Below are positions 25,981-34,875 of a stretch of 64,000 nucleotides of DNA, in pieces. Numbering within the stretch: the stretch's first letter is position 1; each line of letters opens with the position of its first letter. The notes under the pieces were generated by a model that ran no database searches, was not told the origin of the DNA, and was given only the letters and a program-made list of their open reading frames with translations. The DNA lies in contig CAVVNR010000014.1 of NCBI GenBank assembly GCA_963749715.1, positions 1 through 64,000 of the forward strand, read 5' to 3'. This stretch comes from Roseiarcus sp963749715. GTDB taxonomy: Bacteria > Pseudomonadota > Alphaproteobacteria > Rhizobiales > Beijerinckiaceae. Position numbers and translations under genes: made by a program.

Positions 25981-28094
25981 CCGCCCCGCGCCGCCTCGCC
26001 GCGATCCTGCTCGCCGATGTCGCCGGCTACGGCCGGCTCGCCGCCCTGCCGCTTGCGCTCCTCCTACCGGCCGCAAGAGTAGCCGGGGCCGCGGAATATT
26101 ATGGCTACGATCAGGGCGGCAGCCGCTTCGCGCCCCTCGGTGAGATCACGCCCGAGAACGTCGGCCAGCTGATCCCGGCCTGGACCTATCATACCGGCGA
26201 TCTCAAGAGCCGGGCCGCAGACGTGCTGAAGCGCTCGAAATTCGAGGTCACGCCGATCCTCGCCGGCGGGAAGCTCATCGCCTGCACACCGTTCAACGCG
26301 GTGATCGCGCTTGACCCCGGGACCGGGCAAGAGCTGTGGCGCTACGACCCGGAGATCAAGACCGACTACCGCCCGGCAAACATGTTCAACTGCCGCGGCG
26401 TGGCGGTCTGGCATGGCCCCGCCGGCGCCGGGGGCCCTTGCGCCGAGCGCATCCTGACCGCTACCGCCGATCGCCGGCTGATCGCCCTCGACCTCAAGGA
26501 CGGCAAGCCCTGCCCCGATTTCGGCCAGGATGGCGAAGTCCGCATCGATCCCGGCAAGCCGCTCATCTGGCCAGGCGAGTTCCAGTTCACTTCGCCCCCC
26601 GCCGTCATCGGCGACCTCATCGTCCTGGGCTCCTCGATCGCCGACAATGCGCGGGTCGACGAGCCGCGCGGCACGGTGCGCGCCTTCGATGTCCGGACCG
26701 GCGCGCCGCGCTGGCAATGGGACCCTGTGCCGGAGCGCGCCGATGACCCGGACGCAGCGAGCTGGGGCGATGGCTGGCGAACGGCCGGGGCCGCCAATGT
26801 CTGGGCGCCGATCGCGATCGACGAGGCGCGCGGCCTGATATTCCTGCCGACCACCAGCCCGAGCCCGGATTTCTACGGCGGCCTTCGCCCCGGCGACAAT
26901 CGCCGCGCCGATTCCGTGGTGGCGCTCAAGGCCGACACCGGCGCGCTGGCGTGGAGCACCCAGCTCGTGCACCACGATGTCTGGGATTACGACAATCCGG
27001 CCCAGCCGAGCCTCGCCACCATCACCCTGGACGGCAAGAGGCGCGACGTCGTCATTCAGGGCACGAAGCAGGGGCTCATCTTCGTGCTCGACCGCGACAC
27101 CGGTGAGCCCGTCCTGCCGGTTGAGGAGCGCCCGGTCCCGCAAGGCGGGGTCGAAGGCGAAGCGCTGTCGCCGACCCAGCCCTTCCCGGCCGATCTGCCG
27201 CCGCTCGGCCCTGACCGCATCACGCCGGATGAGGCCTGGGGGCTGACCCCGTGGGATCGCGGCGCATGCGCCAAGGCGATAGCCTCGGCGCGCAGCGAGG
27301 GCCGCTTCACCCCGCCGAGCCTGCAAGGCACGCTCGTCATGCCCTTCACCGGCGGCGGCGTGAACTGGGGCGGCCTGGCCGTCGATGGCGGCAAGGGCGT
27401 GGTCTATGTCAACAGCTCGAACATGATCCACCGGATCACCCTCTTTCCCGCCGCCGACTATGCCGGGATGAAGCAGCGATTCCCGGACAAGGAGGTTTCC
27501 CCGCAACGTGGCGCGCCCTACGGCATGAAGCGCGAGCTTTTGGTCTCGCCGCTGGGACTGCCTTGCAACCCGCCGCCCTGGGGCGTCTTGACCGCGCTCG
27601 ACCTCGGGAGCCGCAAGATCCTCTGGCAGGTCCCGCTCGGCACGACCGAGGAGCGCAACCCGCTCGGCCTCGCCCGCCGCCTTGGCCTGCCCACCGTCGG
27701 CGGCCCGCTCGCCACCGCGAGCGGCCTTATCTTCATCGGCGCCGCGCTCGACGACTATCTGCGCGCCTTCGATGCAAAGACCGGCGCCGAGCTCTGGACC
27801 GGCCGCCTGCCCTCGGCCGGCATCGCCACCCCGACCAGCTATCTCTGGCAGGGCCGCCAATATGTCGTGATCGGCGCCGGCGGCCATGGCGAAGCCGGCG
27901 CCCCGGCGGGCGATGCGCTCGTCGCCTTCGCTTTGCCCGGCCCAGGCGAGTCCGGCCCCTCGCCCTGGCTCGGCTGGCTCGACCGGCCGGGCGGGCGCTT
28001 CAAGCTGCATGCCGCGATGGCCGGAGCCGTCGCGCTCGCGCTGGCGGCGCTGTGGCTCGAGCGGCGGCGAAGGCGACATCGGCGGCCGGCCTGA
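25977..28094 (+). CDS. PQQ-dependent dehydrogenase (quinoprotein glucose dehydrogenase-like) with cyclase-like N-terminus
   Basis: A 705-residue quinoprotein of the eight-bladed propeller type, similar to the periplasmic part of membrane glucose dehydrogenase. Supporting segments are GSRFAPLGEITPENVGQLIP, RRDVVIQGTKQGLIFVLDRD and WGVLTALDLGSRKILWQVPL. It would oxidise a sugar or alcohol in the periplasm and reduce ubiquinone. Residues 1-21 (TAPRRLAAILLADVAGYGRL) do not fit this family but copy the start of class III cyclases, as in the gene just upstream. Residues about 22-40 then look like a signal peptide. A single hydrophobic segment near 675-692 precedes a basic tail. The start overlaps the cyclase stop (ATGA). 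Confidence 0.85.
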   Translation: MTAPRRLAAILLADVAGYGRLAALPLALLLPAARVAGAAEYYGYDQGGSRFAPLGEITPENVGQLIPAWTYHTGDLKSRAADVLKRSKFEVTPILAGGKLIACTPFNAVIALDPGTGQELWRYDPEIKTDYRPANMFNCRGVAVWHGPAGAGGPCAERILTATADRRLIALDLKDGKPCPDFGQDGEVRIDPGKPLIWPGEFQFTSPPAVIGDLIVLGSSIADNARVDEPRGTVRAFDVRTGAPRWQWDPVPERADDPDAASWGDGWRTAGAANVWAPIAIDEARGLIFLPTTSPSPDFYGGLRPGDNRRADSVVALKADTGALAWSTQLVHHDVWDYDNPAQPSLATITLDGKRRDVVIQGTKQGLIFVLDRDTGEPVLPVEERPVPQGGVEGEALSPTQPFPADLPPLGPDRITPDEAWGLTPWDRGACAKAIASARSEGRFTPPSLQGTLVMPFTGGGVNWGGLAVDGGKGVVYVNSSNMIHRITLFPAADYAGMKQRFPDKEVSPQRGAPYGMKRELLVSPLGLPCNPPPWGVLTALDLGSRKILWQVPLGTTEERNPLGLARRLGLPTVGGPLATASGLIFIGAALDDYLRAFDAKTGAELWTGRLPSAGIATPTSYLWQGRQYVVIGAGGHGEAGAPAGDALVAFALPGPGESGPSPWLGWLDRPGGRFKLHAAMAGAVALALAALWLERRRRRHRRPA

Positions 28095-28198
28095 GCCGAG
28101 CAGAGCCCGGACGTTCTTGCGGACACATCGCATCTGGAGCAGATTTCCCCAAAAGAGCGATAGCCGGCGACGCCGGCCGAGCGGAGCGGGAGGAACGA

Positions 28199-29272
28199 AT
28201 GGCGAGCGGCAGGCCCTTCCCATTGAACGCGTGGTATCCCGCGGCCTGGGGCCATGAGATCGAACGCGCTTTGACGGCGCGGACGATCTGCGGCCATGAC
28301 ATCGTCCTTTATCGGCGCGCCGACGGGGCCGTCGCGGCGCTCGAGGACGCCTGCTGGCACCGGTTGCTGCCGCTGTCGATGGGCCGCCTCGTCGGCGACC
28401 AGGTGGTGTGCGGCTATCATGGCCTCGTTTTCAATTCGGCCGGGCGCTGCACCCATATGCCGGCGCAAAAGACGATCAACCCTTCCGCCTGCGTGCGCAG
28501 CTATCCGGCGGTCGAGCGCCACCGGCTGATCTGGGTCTGGCCGGGCGATCCGGCGCTCGCCGATACCGCCGCGATGCCCGACTTCCACTGGAACGACGGC
28601 GAGACATGGAAAGGCGAGGGCGGGACCTTCTACTCGCTCAAGTGCGACTACCGGCTGGTGGTCGACAATTTGATGGACCTCACCCACGAGACCTACGTCC
28701 ATGCCGGCAGCATCGGCGACGACGCGATTCTCGATACGCCGTTCGAAGTGACCCACACCGATCGCACCGCGACCATGACGCGCTGGATGATCGATATCGA
28801 AGCGCCGCCGTTCTGGGCCAAACAACTCGGCAAGCCTGGGCGCGCCGATCGCTGGCAGATCGTCACCTTTGAGGCGCCGGCGGTGGTGATCGGCGACGTC
28901 GGCGTCGCGCCGACCGGAACGGGAGCGCCGCAAGGCGACCGATCGCAGGGGGTGAACGGCGCCTTCCTCGCGGCGCTCGCGCCGGAGACGGAAACGAGCT
29001 GCCATTATTTCTGGAACTTTGTGCGCACGTTCCGGACCGACGACGATGAGCTGACCCGCGACCTTCAGCGCGCCCATGTCAACGAGGGCAAGGGCGTCTA
29101 CGATCAGGACCATGTCGTGCTCGAAGCGCAGCAGCGCGCCATCGACCGCAATCCGCGCTCGCCGTTCTACAATCTCAACATCGACGCGGGCGCGCTATGG
29201 GCGCGCCGGCTGATCGACGCGATGCTGGCGCGCGAGCAGGGACCAGCCGGCGCGTCTCAGGCGGCGGAATAG
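28199..29272 (+). CDS. Rieske aromatic O-demethylase oxygenase subunit (VanA-like)
   Basis: A 357-residue Rieske non-heme iron oxygenase of the vanillate O-demethylase type. The [2Fe-2S] ligands are Cys52-His54 (CWHR) and Cys71-His74 (CGYHG). The mononuclear iron site is in NLMDLTHETYVHAGS. Such enzymes demethylate vanillate or related methoxy-aromatics to phenols plus formaldehyde. ATG 28199 is preceded by GGGAGGA. An in-frame extension upstream to 27251 is antisense-like. The reductase partner follows 9 bases downstream. The formaldehyde released would suit a formaldehyde-handling host, but that link is inference. Confidence 0.88.
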   Translation: MASGRPFPLNAWYPAAWGHEIERALTARTICGHDIVLYRRADGAVAALEDACWHRLLPLSMGRLVGDQVVCGYHGLVFNSAGRCTHMPAQKTINPSACVRSYPAVERHRLIWVWPGDPALADTAAMPDFHWNDGETWKGEGGTFYSLKCDYRLVVDNLMDLTHETYVHAGSIGDDAILDTPFEVTHTDRTATMTRWMIDIEAPPFWAKQLGKPGRADRWQIVTFEAPAVVIGDVGVAPTGTGAPQGDRSQGVNGAFLAALAPETETSCHYFWNFVRTFRTDDDELTRDLQRAHVNEGKGVYDQDHVVLEAQQRAIDRNPRSPFYNLNIDAGALWARRLIDAMLAREQGPAGASQAAE

Positions 29273-29281
29273 GCGTTGGCG

Positions 29282-30250
29282 ATGGCGGAAGCGCTCGACT
29301 GGCGCGACGGAACGGTCCGCGCGACCCGCGATCTCGCGCCCGCGATCCGCCTGATCGAGATCGAGCCCGCGGGCGGCTTCGTCGCCGCTTCGCCGGGAAG
29401 CCACATCAACGTGACGGTCATGATCCGCGGACGCCCCGACGTCCGATCCTATTCGATCGTCGGGCCCTGCGCCGACGGCGTCTATCGAATCGCGGTCAAG
29501 CGATTGGGCGATACGAAGGGCGGCTCGGCTTACATGTGGGGCTTAAGGCCGGGCGGAAGAATCGCGCTTTCGCCGCCCGCCAACCACTTCAATCTCACCC
29601 TCGGGGGGAGCGAGTATCTGCTGCTTGCCGGCGGCATCGGCGTCACGCCGATCTTCACCCATGCGCTGGCGCTCGTCGAACGGAATGCGCGCTTCCGCAT
29701 GCTCTATGCGTGCAGGAACCGCGACGACCTCGCCCTTGCCGACGAGCTTGCCGCGCGGCTCGGCGAGCGTCTCGCACTGTTCGTAAGCCAAGAGGGACGG
29801 CGGGTCGATATCGCCGCCGAGATCGCGCGCCTCGACCCCCAAGGCGAGTTTTATGTCTGCGGGCCGATCGGCATGCTCGAAGCGGCGAAACGGTGCTGGC
29901 GGGAGAGCGGCCGGCCGGCGGACCGGTTGCGCTTCGAGACCTTCGGCAACAGCGGCGCATATCCTTCTGTCCCTTTCATCGTCAAGATTCCACGGCTCGG
30001 CAAGGAGATCGCGGTCGATGTCAACGAGACCCTACTGGATGCGCTGGAGGGGGCTCAGGTCGGCATGATTTTCGACTGCCGGCGCGGCGAATGCGGCCTG
30101 TGCGCCCTGCCAATTCTCGAGGTTGACGGCGTCGTCGACCACCGCGACGTCTTTTTCAGCGACGCGGAGAAGGCGCAGAACTTGAAGCTCTGCACCTGCG
30201 TGTCGAGAATCTACGGGACCTCGATCACCGTCGACACCGCGGACCGGTGA
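29282..30250 (+). CDS. PDR/VanB-family oxidoreductase (reductase subunit)
   Basis: A 322-residue flavin reductase of the phthalate dioxygenase reductase type that supplies electrons to the upstream oxygenase. An FMN/NAD-binding ferredoxin-reductase core (RSYSIVG, LLLAGGIGVTPIFTHA) is followed by a C-terminal plant-type [2Fe-2S] ferredoxin domain with CRRGECGLC and the fourth ligand in LKLCTC. The frame starts with a TTG at 29276, and the ATG at 29282 is preferred. It forms a two-component oxygenase with the VanA-like protein. A ModE-like regulator follows. Confidence 0.88.
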   Translation: MAEALDWRDGTVRATRDLAPAIRLIEIEPAGGFVAASPGSHINVTVMIRGRPDVRSYSIVGPCADGVYRIAVKRLGDTKGGSAYMWGLRPGGRIALSPPANHFNLTLGGSEYLLLAGGIGVTPIFTHALALVERNARFRMLYACRNRDDLALADELAARLGERLALFVSQEGRRVDIAAEIARLDPQGEFYVCGPIGMLEAAKRCWRESGRPADRLRFETFGNSGAYPSVPFIVKIPRLGKEIAVDVNETLLDALEGAQVGMIFDCRRGECGLCALPILEVDGVVDHRDVFFSDAEKAQNLKLCTCVSRIYGTSITVDTADR

Positions 30251-30387
30251 AGGACGCAAACGTGCGCATTGTCGCACGCCGTCGCCGGCGACAAGCCTTT
30301 CGTCCGCAGTCGATTTCACGCCGGGGCGGAATGCTCTAAGAAGCGGGGCGCAACAGCGCGCGCGGCCGACGCCATGAGGGAGGATGA

Positions 30388-30747
30388 ATGTCGACACGGT
30401 TGACGATCCGACTTGATTTCGAGCTTGGCCGGCGGCTCGGCGCGGGCAAGATCGCCCTTCTGGAATCGATCGAGAAGACGGGGTCGATTTCGGCCGCCGG
30501 GCGCGCCCACCAGATGTCGTATCGACGCGCCTGGCTCCTGGTCGACGAATTGAACCAGCTGTTCGCCACGCCGGTGGTCGCCGCGCATCACGGCGGGGTT
30601 AAAGGCGGGGGCGCGGCGCTGACCGATCAAGGCCGGCGGATCGTCGCCCTCTACCGCGACGCGGAGGCCAAGATGCGGGCGGCGGCGCAAGGAGAGATCG
30701 ACGCCCTCGAGCGCGCGCTCGCCGCCGGCAGGGCGGCGGAACAATGA
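30388..30747 (+). CDS. ModE-type winged-helix regulator, single domain
   Basis: A 119-residue DNA-binding protein with the ModE/LysR-like winged helix: LGAGKIALLESIEKTGSISA followed by GRAHQMSYRRAWLLVDELNQ. ModE normally has two C-terminal molybdate-binding domains. These are absent, so it is the short form known in many alphaproteobacteria. It lies 137 bases downstream of the VanB-like gene on the same strand, where it may regulate the oxygenase genes or a molybdenum-linked gene elsewhere. Neither can be shown from this window. Confidence 0.82.
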   Translation: MSTRLTIRLDFELGRRLGAGKIALLESIEKTGSISAAGRAHQMSYRRAWLLVDELNQLFATPVVAAHHGGVKGGGAALTDQGRRIVALYRDAEAKMRAAAQGEIDALERALAAGRAAEQ

Positions 30748-30819
30748 GCCGGCCGGTGCGGATGGCGTCGCTCCGCTTCCCTTTGACAGCGCCCGCGCTT
30801 TGACCGAAAGAAGCGCGCG

Positions 30820-31488
30820 ATGACGCCCCTCATTAAGATCTGCGGCCTCTCGACGCCCGCGACCCTTGACGCGGCGCTCGACGGCGGCGCGGACATGGTC
30901 GGGTTCGTTTTCTTCCCGAAGAGCCCGCGCCACGTCGACTGGGGGAGAGCGCGCGCGCTCGGGCTTAAAGCGCGGGGACGGGCGAAGATCGTCGCGCTCA
31001 CCGTCGACGCCGATGACGACGCGCTCCAGCGCATCGTCGACGCGCTAACACCCGACCTCCTGCAACTGCACGGGCGCGAAAGTCCGGAGCGGGTCGGGCG
31101 GATCCGCGAGCTTTGCGGCCGTCCGACGATCAAGGCGATCGGCGTCGCGGCGCGCGAGGACTTCGCCGCCGCCGAGCCTTACGCGGGCGTCGCGGACCTC
31201 ATTTTGTTCGACGCCAAGCCGCCGAAGGACGCGGCGCTGCCGGGGGGCAACGGCCGTCCGTTCGACTGGAGCCTGGCGCGGGATTTTCGTCTGCCCCGTC
31301 CGTGGCTCCTCTCCGGCGGCCTCGACCCGGAGACGGTCGAGGCGGCGATCGCGCAAAGCGGCGCCCGCGGCGTCGACGTCTCCTCGGGTGTCGAATCCGC
31401 CCCCGGCGTCAAGGACATAGGCAAGATCAGGGCCTTCGTCGCCGCGGCGCGGCGCGCCTTCGCGCGGGCTGCCGAGGGAGTGAACTGA
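30820..31488 (+). CDS. trpF: phosphoribosylanthranilate isomerase
   Basis: A 222-residue TIM-barrel enzyme catalysing the Amadori rearrangement of phosphoribosylanthranilate in tryptophan synthesis. Motifs are IKICGLSTPATLDAAL (the catalytic Cys in KICG), GFVFFPKSPRH, LLQLHG, FDAKPPK with the catalytic Asp, and the phosphate loop LSGGLDPETV. The stop is adjacent to the trpB ATG, so the two are translationally coupled. The trpA gene, normally third in this operon, is at 14.6-15.5 kb in the opposite orientation. Confidence 0.96.
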   Translation: MTPLIKICGLSTPATLDAALDGGADMVGFVFFPKSPRHVDWGRARALGLKARGRAKIVALTVDADDDALQRIVDALTPDLLQLHGRESPERVGRIRELCGRPTIKAIGVAAREDFAAAEPYAGVADLILFDAKPPKDAALPGGNGRPFDWSLARDFRLPRPWLLSGGLDPETVEAAIAQSGARGVDVSSGVESAPGVKDIGKIRAFVAAARRAFARAAEGVN

Positions 31489-32709
31489 ATGAGCAAGCTC
31501 GAGAAACCCAATTCCTATCGCGAAGGCCCGAACGAGCGCGGCCGTTTCGGCATCTATGGCGGACGGTTCGTCCCCGAGACGCTGATGCCGCTCATCCACT
31601 CGCTCGAAAAGGCCTACGCGGAGGCCAGGGCCGATCCGTCGTTCAAGGCCGAGCTCGACCACCTGCTCAAGCACTATGTCGGACGCCCGAGCCCGCTTTA
31701 TTTTGCCGAGCGGCTAACCGAAAGGCTCGGCGGGGCCAAGGTCTATTTCAAGCGCGACGAGCTCAACCACACCGGCGCGCACAAGATCAACAACGTGATG
31801 GGCCAGATCCTGCTCGCGCGCCGCATGGGCAAGAAGCGCATCATTGCCGAGACGGGCGCGGGACAGCATGGCGTCGCGACCGCGACCGCCTGCGCCCGGT
31901 TCGGCCTCGAATGCGTGGTCTATATGGGCGCGGTCGACGTCGAGCGGCAGAAACCGAACGTCTTCCGCATGAAGATGCTGGGCGCGGAAGTGAGGCCGGT
32001 CGAGCAAGGCGCGCGGACGCTCAAGGACGCGATGAACGAGGCTTTGCGCGACTGGGTCACCAACGTGCGCGATACCTACTATTGTATCGGCACCGTCGCC
32101 GGCCCGCACCCCTATCCGGCGATGGTGCGCGACTTCCAGTGCGTGATCGGCGAGGAGACGCGGGCGCAGATGCTCGAACTCGAGGGCCGCCTGCCGGACA
32201 GCCTGGTCGCCTGCATCGGCGGCGGCTCGAACGCCATCGGGCTCTTTCATCCGTTTCTCGACGAGCCGGGGATCGAAATGTTCGGGGTCGAGGCGGCCGG
32301 CCATGGGCTCGACGTCCCGAACGGTCACGCCGCCTCGATCAACGGCGGCAGGCCGGGAGTGCTGCACGGCAACCGCACCTATCTTTTGCAGACCGACGAC
32401 GGGCAGATTCTCGAGGGCCATTCGATCTCGGCCGGGCTCGACTATCCCGGCGTCGGGCCGGAGCATTCGTGGCTCAACGACGTCGGCCGGGTGACCTATC
32501 TCGCCGCGACCGACAAGGAAGCGCTGGCGGCCTTTCAGCTTCTCTCGAAGCTCGAAGGCATCATCCCGGCGCTGGAGCCGGCTCATGCGTTGGCCAAGGT
32601 GATCGAGCTCGCCCCCAAACGCCCGAAGGACCATCTGATGGTCATGAACCTCTGCGGCCGGGGCGACAAAGACATCTTCGCCGTCGCCGAGCATCTCGGC
32701 GGGATGTGA
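31489..32709 (+). CDS. trpB: tryptophan synthase beta chain
   Basis: A 406-residue PLP enzyme condensing indole with serine. The PLP lysine is in HTGAHKINN, and the phosphate site in CIGGGSNAIG. GAGQHGVATA and GRPSPLYFAERL are also typical. It starts directly after the trpF stop. Nothing related to tryptophan follows: the next gene on the other strand codes for a DUF4239 protein. The 3' end of trpB is therefore a break in the usual trpFBA-accD order. Confidence 0.97.
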   Translation: MSKLEKPNSYREGPNERGRFGIYGGRFVPETLMPLIHSLEKAYAEARADPSFKAELDHLLKHYVGRPSPLYFAERLTERLGGAKVYFKRDELNHTGAHKINNVMGQILLARRMGKKRIIAETGAGQHGVATATACARFGLECVVYMGAVDVERQKPNVFRMKMLGAEVRPVEQGARTLKDAMNEALRDWVTNVRDTYYCIGTVAGPHPYPAMVRDFQCVIGEETRAQMLELEGRLPDSLVACIGGGSNAIGLFHPFLDEPGIEMFGVEAAGHGLDVPNGHAASINGGRPGVLHGNRTYLLQTDDGQILEGHSISAGLDYPGVGPEHSWLNDVGRVTYLAATDKEALAAFQLLSKLEGIIPALEPAHALAKVIELAPKRPKDHLMVMNLCGRGDKDIFAVAEHLGGM

Positions 32710-32770
32710 AGGAACTAAACTCGCCTGTCCCCGCCGGGCGCTGCCGGCCGCCTCGGTCCCGGAGGCCCGG

Positions 32771-33536
32771 TCATGGCGCGCCAAGTTGCGCGAGCGCCTT
32801 CTCCATCGGTTGAGCCGAGACTTCTGACAAGCCCTCCGAACGGGCTATCGAGATCGTTGACCAGGGCGACCGCGCTGGCGATCGAGAGCGCGCACACGAA
32901 GAGCGCTGTAACGGTCAGCGCGTTGCGCGTCCCGAAGACGCCGAAACCGACGAACAGGATAAAGAGCCACGCCATCAGAACGAGCACGAACGGCTGCGGG
33001 ACATGATCGGATTCCTGCGCCTTCTGCAACCAGGTCGCCTTGGCCAAATCGCCTGCGATCTGCAATGCGCCGGCCAAGGTCGCGCGCTGATCTCCGGATT
33101 GGGGCGTGAGACGCCGCAATTGCTGCTGTATGGCGTCGATCAATCGCCACGGCGGCAGATCGTCGAGCGCCGGTTTCGGCGCGCTCTCCGAGGGCCAGGT
33201 GGAGGCGATCTTCGCGACTGTGTATTTCCGCAACAGCGACCGGATGTCGCTTGCCTCCGGCCCATAGTTCGCCAATTCGCGATCGAGCGACATCAGGTCG
33301 GAGGCGAAGCGCTCAACCTGCATGTTGCTGGTGTCGAACTTGTTCTTCGCCGTCGCCACCAACAGTCCCAGCACCAAGGCGGCGAGGAGGGAGACCGTCC
33401 TCATCGCGGTTTGCATGACCGCTCTGGTCGCGGCGTCGTTATAGCTCTCCGGCATGAGCTCGCCGACGATGAAACCCACGATCCCGCCGCCGAAGATGAC
33501 CGCGAAGGCGAGCAAACCAAACAACACTATCGTCAT
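32771..33536 (-). CDS. DUF4239 (bestrophin-like) membrane protein, C-terminal frameshift likely
   Basis: About 255 residues with two N-terminal hydrophobic spans (VLFGLLAFAVIFGGGIVGFI, then VSLLAALVLGLLVATA), a soluble helical middle part and two C-terminal spans (FVLVLMAWLFILFVGFGVF and LFVCALSIASAVALV). This matches DUF4239, a bestrophin-like fold of unknown function. ATG 33536 is preferred over the open frame from 33668. The end of the frame as written (stop at 32715) is atypical. Removing one A near 32820 gives VSAQPMEKALAQLGAP and a stop at 32771-32773, the usual DUF4239 ending. It is the last gene of the TIR/CHASE2 island. Confidence 0.78.
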
Positions 33537-33673
33537 TGCGACCGACCACTCCGGGTTAAGGCGGGGGTTGATCCATCCCGCTCTCGCCAAACGGGCGACG
33601 ACCGGAGCGGCTATCTGACGAATTCCCGCGCGTCCGACAAGCCGTGATCGCTGCGTCGACTCTCGCACCCGCG

Positions 33674-34870
33674 TCAGCGCCTCGCGGCGCGCTTGTGCGG
33701 CGGCCCGTCATGCCGGGGCCGCTCCAGCCACAGATGCACGAAAAGGCCCAATATGATCGGCAAGGAACTGACAAACAAAGCGTGCTGATACAAATATTGA
33801 CCAAGCAAGATCGACAGGGAGAAGGCTCCACCCGTCGCCCAGACCGCCAACCGGTGCGAAAATATGCCGCATATGACCAGCCCAATCGCAAAGGCCGCGT
33901 CAACGAGGAAAATCTGAAGCTCGGTCAGCTCGGTCACTTCCCGCCCGTCGATCAGGGTCGCCAGCGCCAGTCCGTTGATCACAAGTCCGGGCAGCGGCCC
34001 CACTGGCGTGGCCAGCATGTCCCCACCCTGGTGGAACGAGCCGCCGAGGATGACCATGGCGCCGTCGAAATCGCGGTGGTCTTTCCACCCCGGTTTTTCA
34101 CTGGCCATAAGAACGGCCGATGCCGCCACGCGTCGCAGCCTATAGGCGAAATTGATGATCAGGCGACGATCCGGGTCGGCTTCGCTGACATTGATCTGGC
34201 ACGAGGAATTCTGGTTGCGATATTTGATTTGGCTCACGAAGGAGGGCTCGAGCTTCCCTCGGATCGTCCTGGCTTTGTAGAACCAGCGCACGATCCCGGC
34301 CTCTGCGCCGAGGAACGGATAGCCGGCGCAGGTTCGTTCAAGGTCGGGGCGCTTTTCCCCGAGCAGCGGTTCGGGGACCTCCGCGCTCTGTTCGTCCTGC
34401 GGATCGTCCGCGGCGTGAAAGCCGCGCGCCCAGACCAGCGGCTTGTCCGGCAAGGTCTCGACCCCGGTCCGCCAGCAACCGTCGGGGTTGGCCGCCGCGT
34501 CGGGAGGCCACTGGGGCCAATCTTCCGTGTCGATGTCGACGGCGAGCAGCGTCGCGCCCGCGTTCGCCGCCGCGTTGATCAGGCGGAGAATGATTTTGGG
34601 ATCGAGCGGGCGCTTTCGCGCGAAAAGACAAGGATCGGCAAAATCCTTCTCGGTGATATCGATCAATACGATTTGCTTGTGCGGCTCTGCTTGCTGCGCG
34701 GCGCCATATTGCCAGCGAAGAATGTGATCGAGCGTCTTCTCGTCGATCACCCGGCCAAATTCACTGGCCGAGATGGCCGCCGATGCGAAAAGGGCGGCGA
34801 GGGCGATGAGCAAACCGTGGACGAGCTGGCGCTGCTTGGCGCGGAAGAACGCAACAACTCGATTCCACAT
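33674..34870 (-). CDS. CHASE2-domain membrane protein without an output domain
   Basis: A 398-residue protein with an N-terminal span (LIALAALFASAAISA, about 20-35), a long extracytoplasmic CHASE2 region (about 45-310) and three C-terminal spans (about 320-390). The CHASE2 region includes KQIVLIDITEKDFAD, GATLLAVDID and DGAMVILGGSFHQGGD with LVINGLALATLIDG. CHASE2 is a ligand-sensing domain usually attached to kinases, cyclases or diguanylate cyclases. Here the chain ends after the last span with only a short basic tail, so any output must come from a partner. It starts 5 bases after the stop of the secreted-protein gene. The longer open frame to 35626 overlaps that gene and is rejected. Confidence 0.8.
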   Translation of the reverse strand: MWNRVVAFFRAKQRQLVHGLLIALAALFASAAISASEFGRVIDEKTLDHILRWQYGAAQQAEPHKQIVLIDITEKDFADPCLFARKRPLDPKIILRLINAAANAGATLLAVDIDTEDWPQWPPDAAANPDGCWRTGVETLPDKPLVWARGFHAADDPQDEQSAEVPEPLLGEKRPDLERTCAGYPFLGAEAGIVRWFYKARTIRGKLEPSFVSQIKYRNQNSSCQINVSEADPDRRLIINFAYRLRRVAASAVLMASEKPGWKDHRDFDGAMVILGGSFHQGGDMLATPVGPLPGLVINGLALATLIDGREVTELTELQIFLVDAAFAIGLVICGIFSHRLAVWATGGAFSLSILLGQYLYQHALFVSSLPIILGLFVHLWLERPRHDGPPHKRAARR

Positions 34871-34875
34871 TCGGC

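Noticed and set aside
27251..28198. Upstream extension of the Rieske oxygenase frame
   Set aside because: It overlaps the PQQ dehydrogenase and reads as Arg-rich out-of-frame sequence. The ATG at 28199 has a strong ribosome site and matches the VanA start.
26064..28223. 719-residue minus-strand frame
   Set aside because: Antisense to the PQQ dehydrogenase, with no family motifs.
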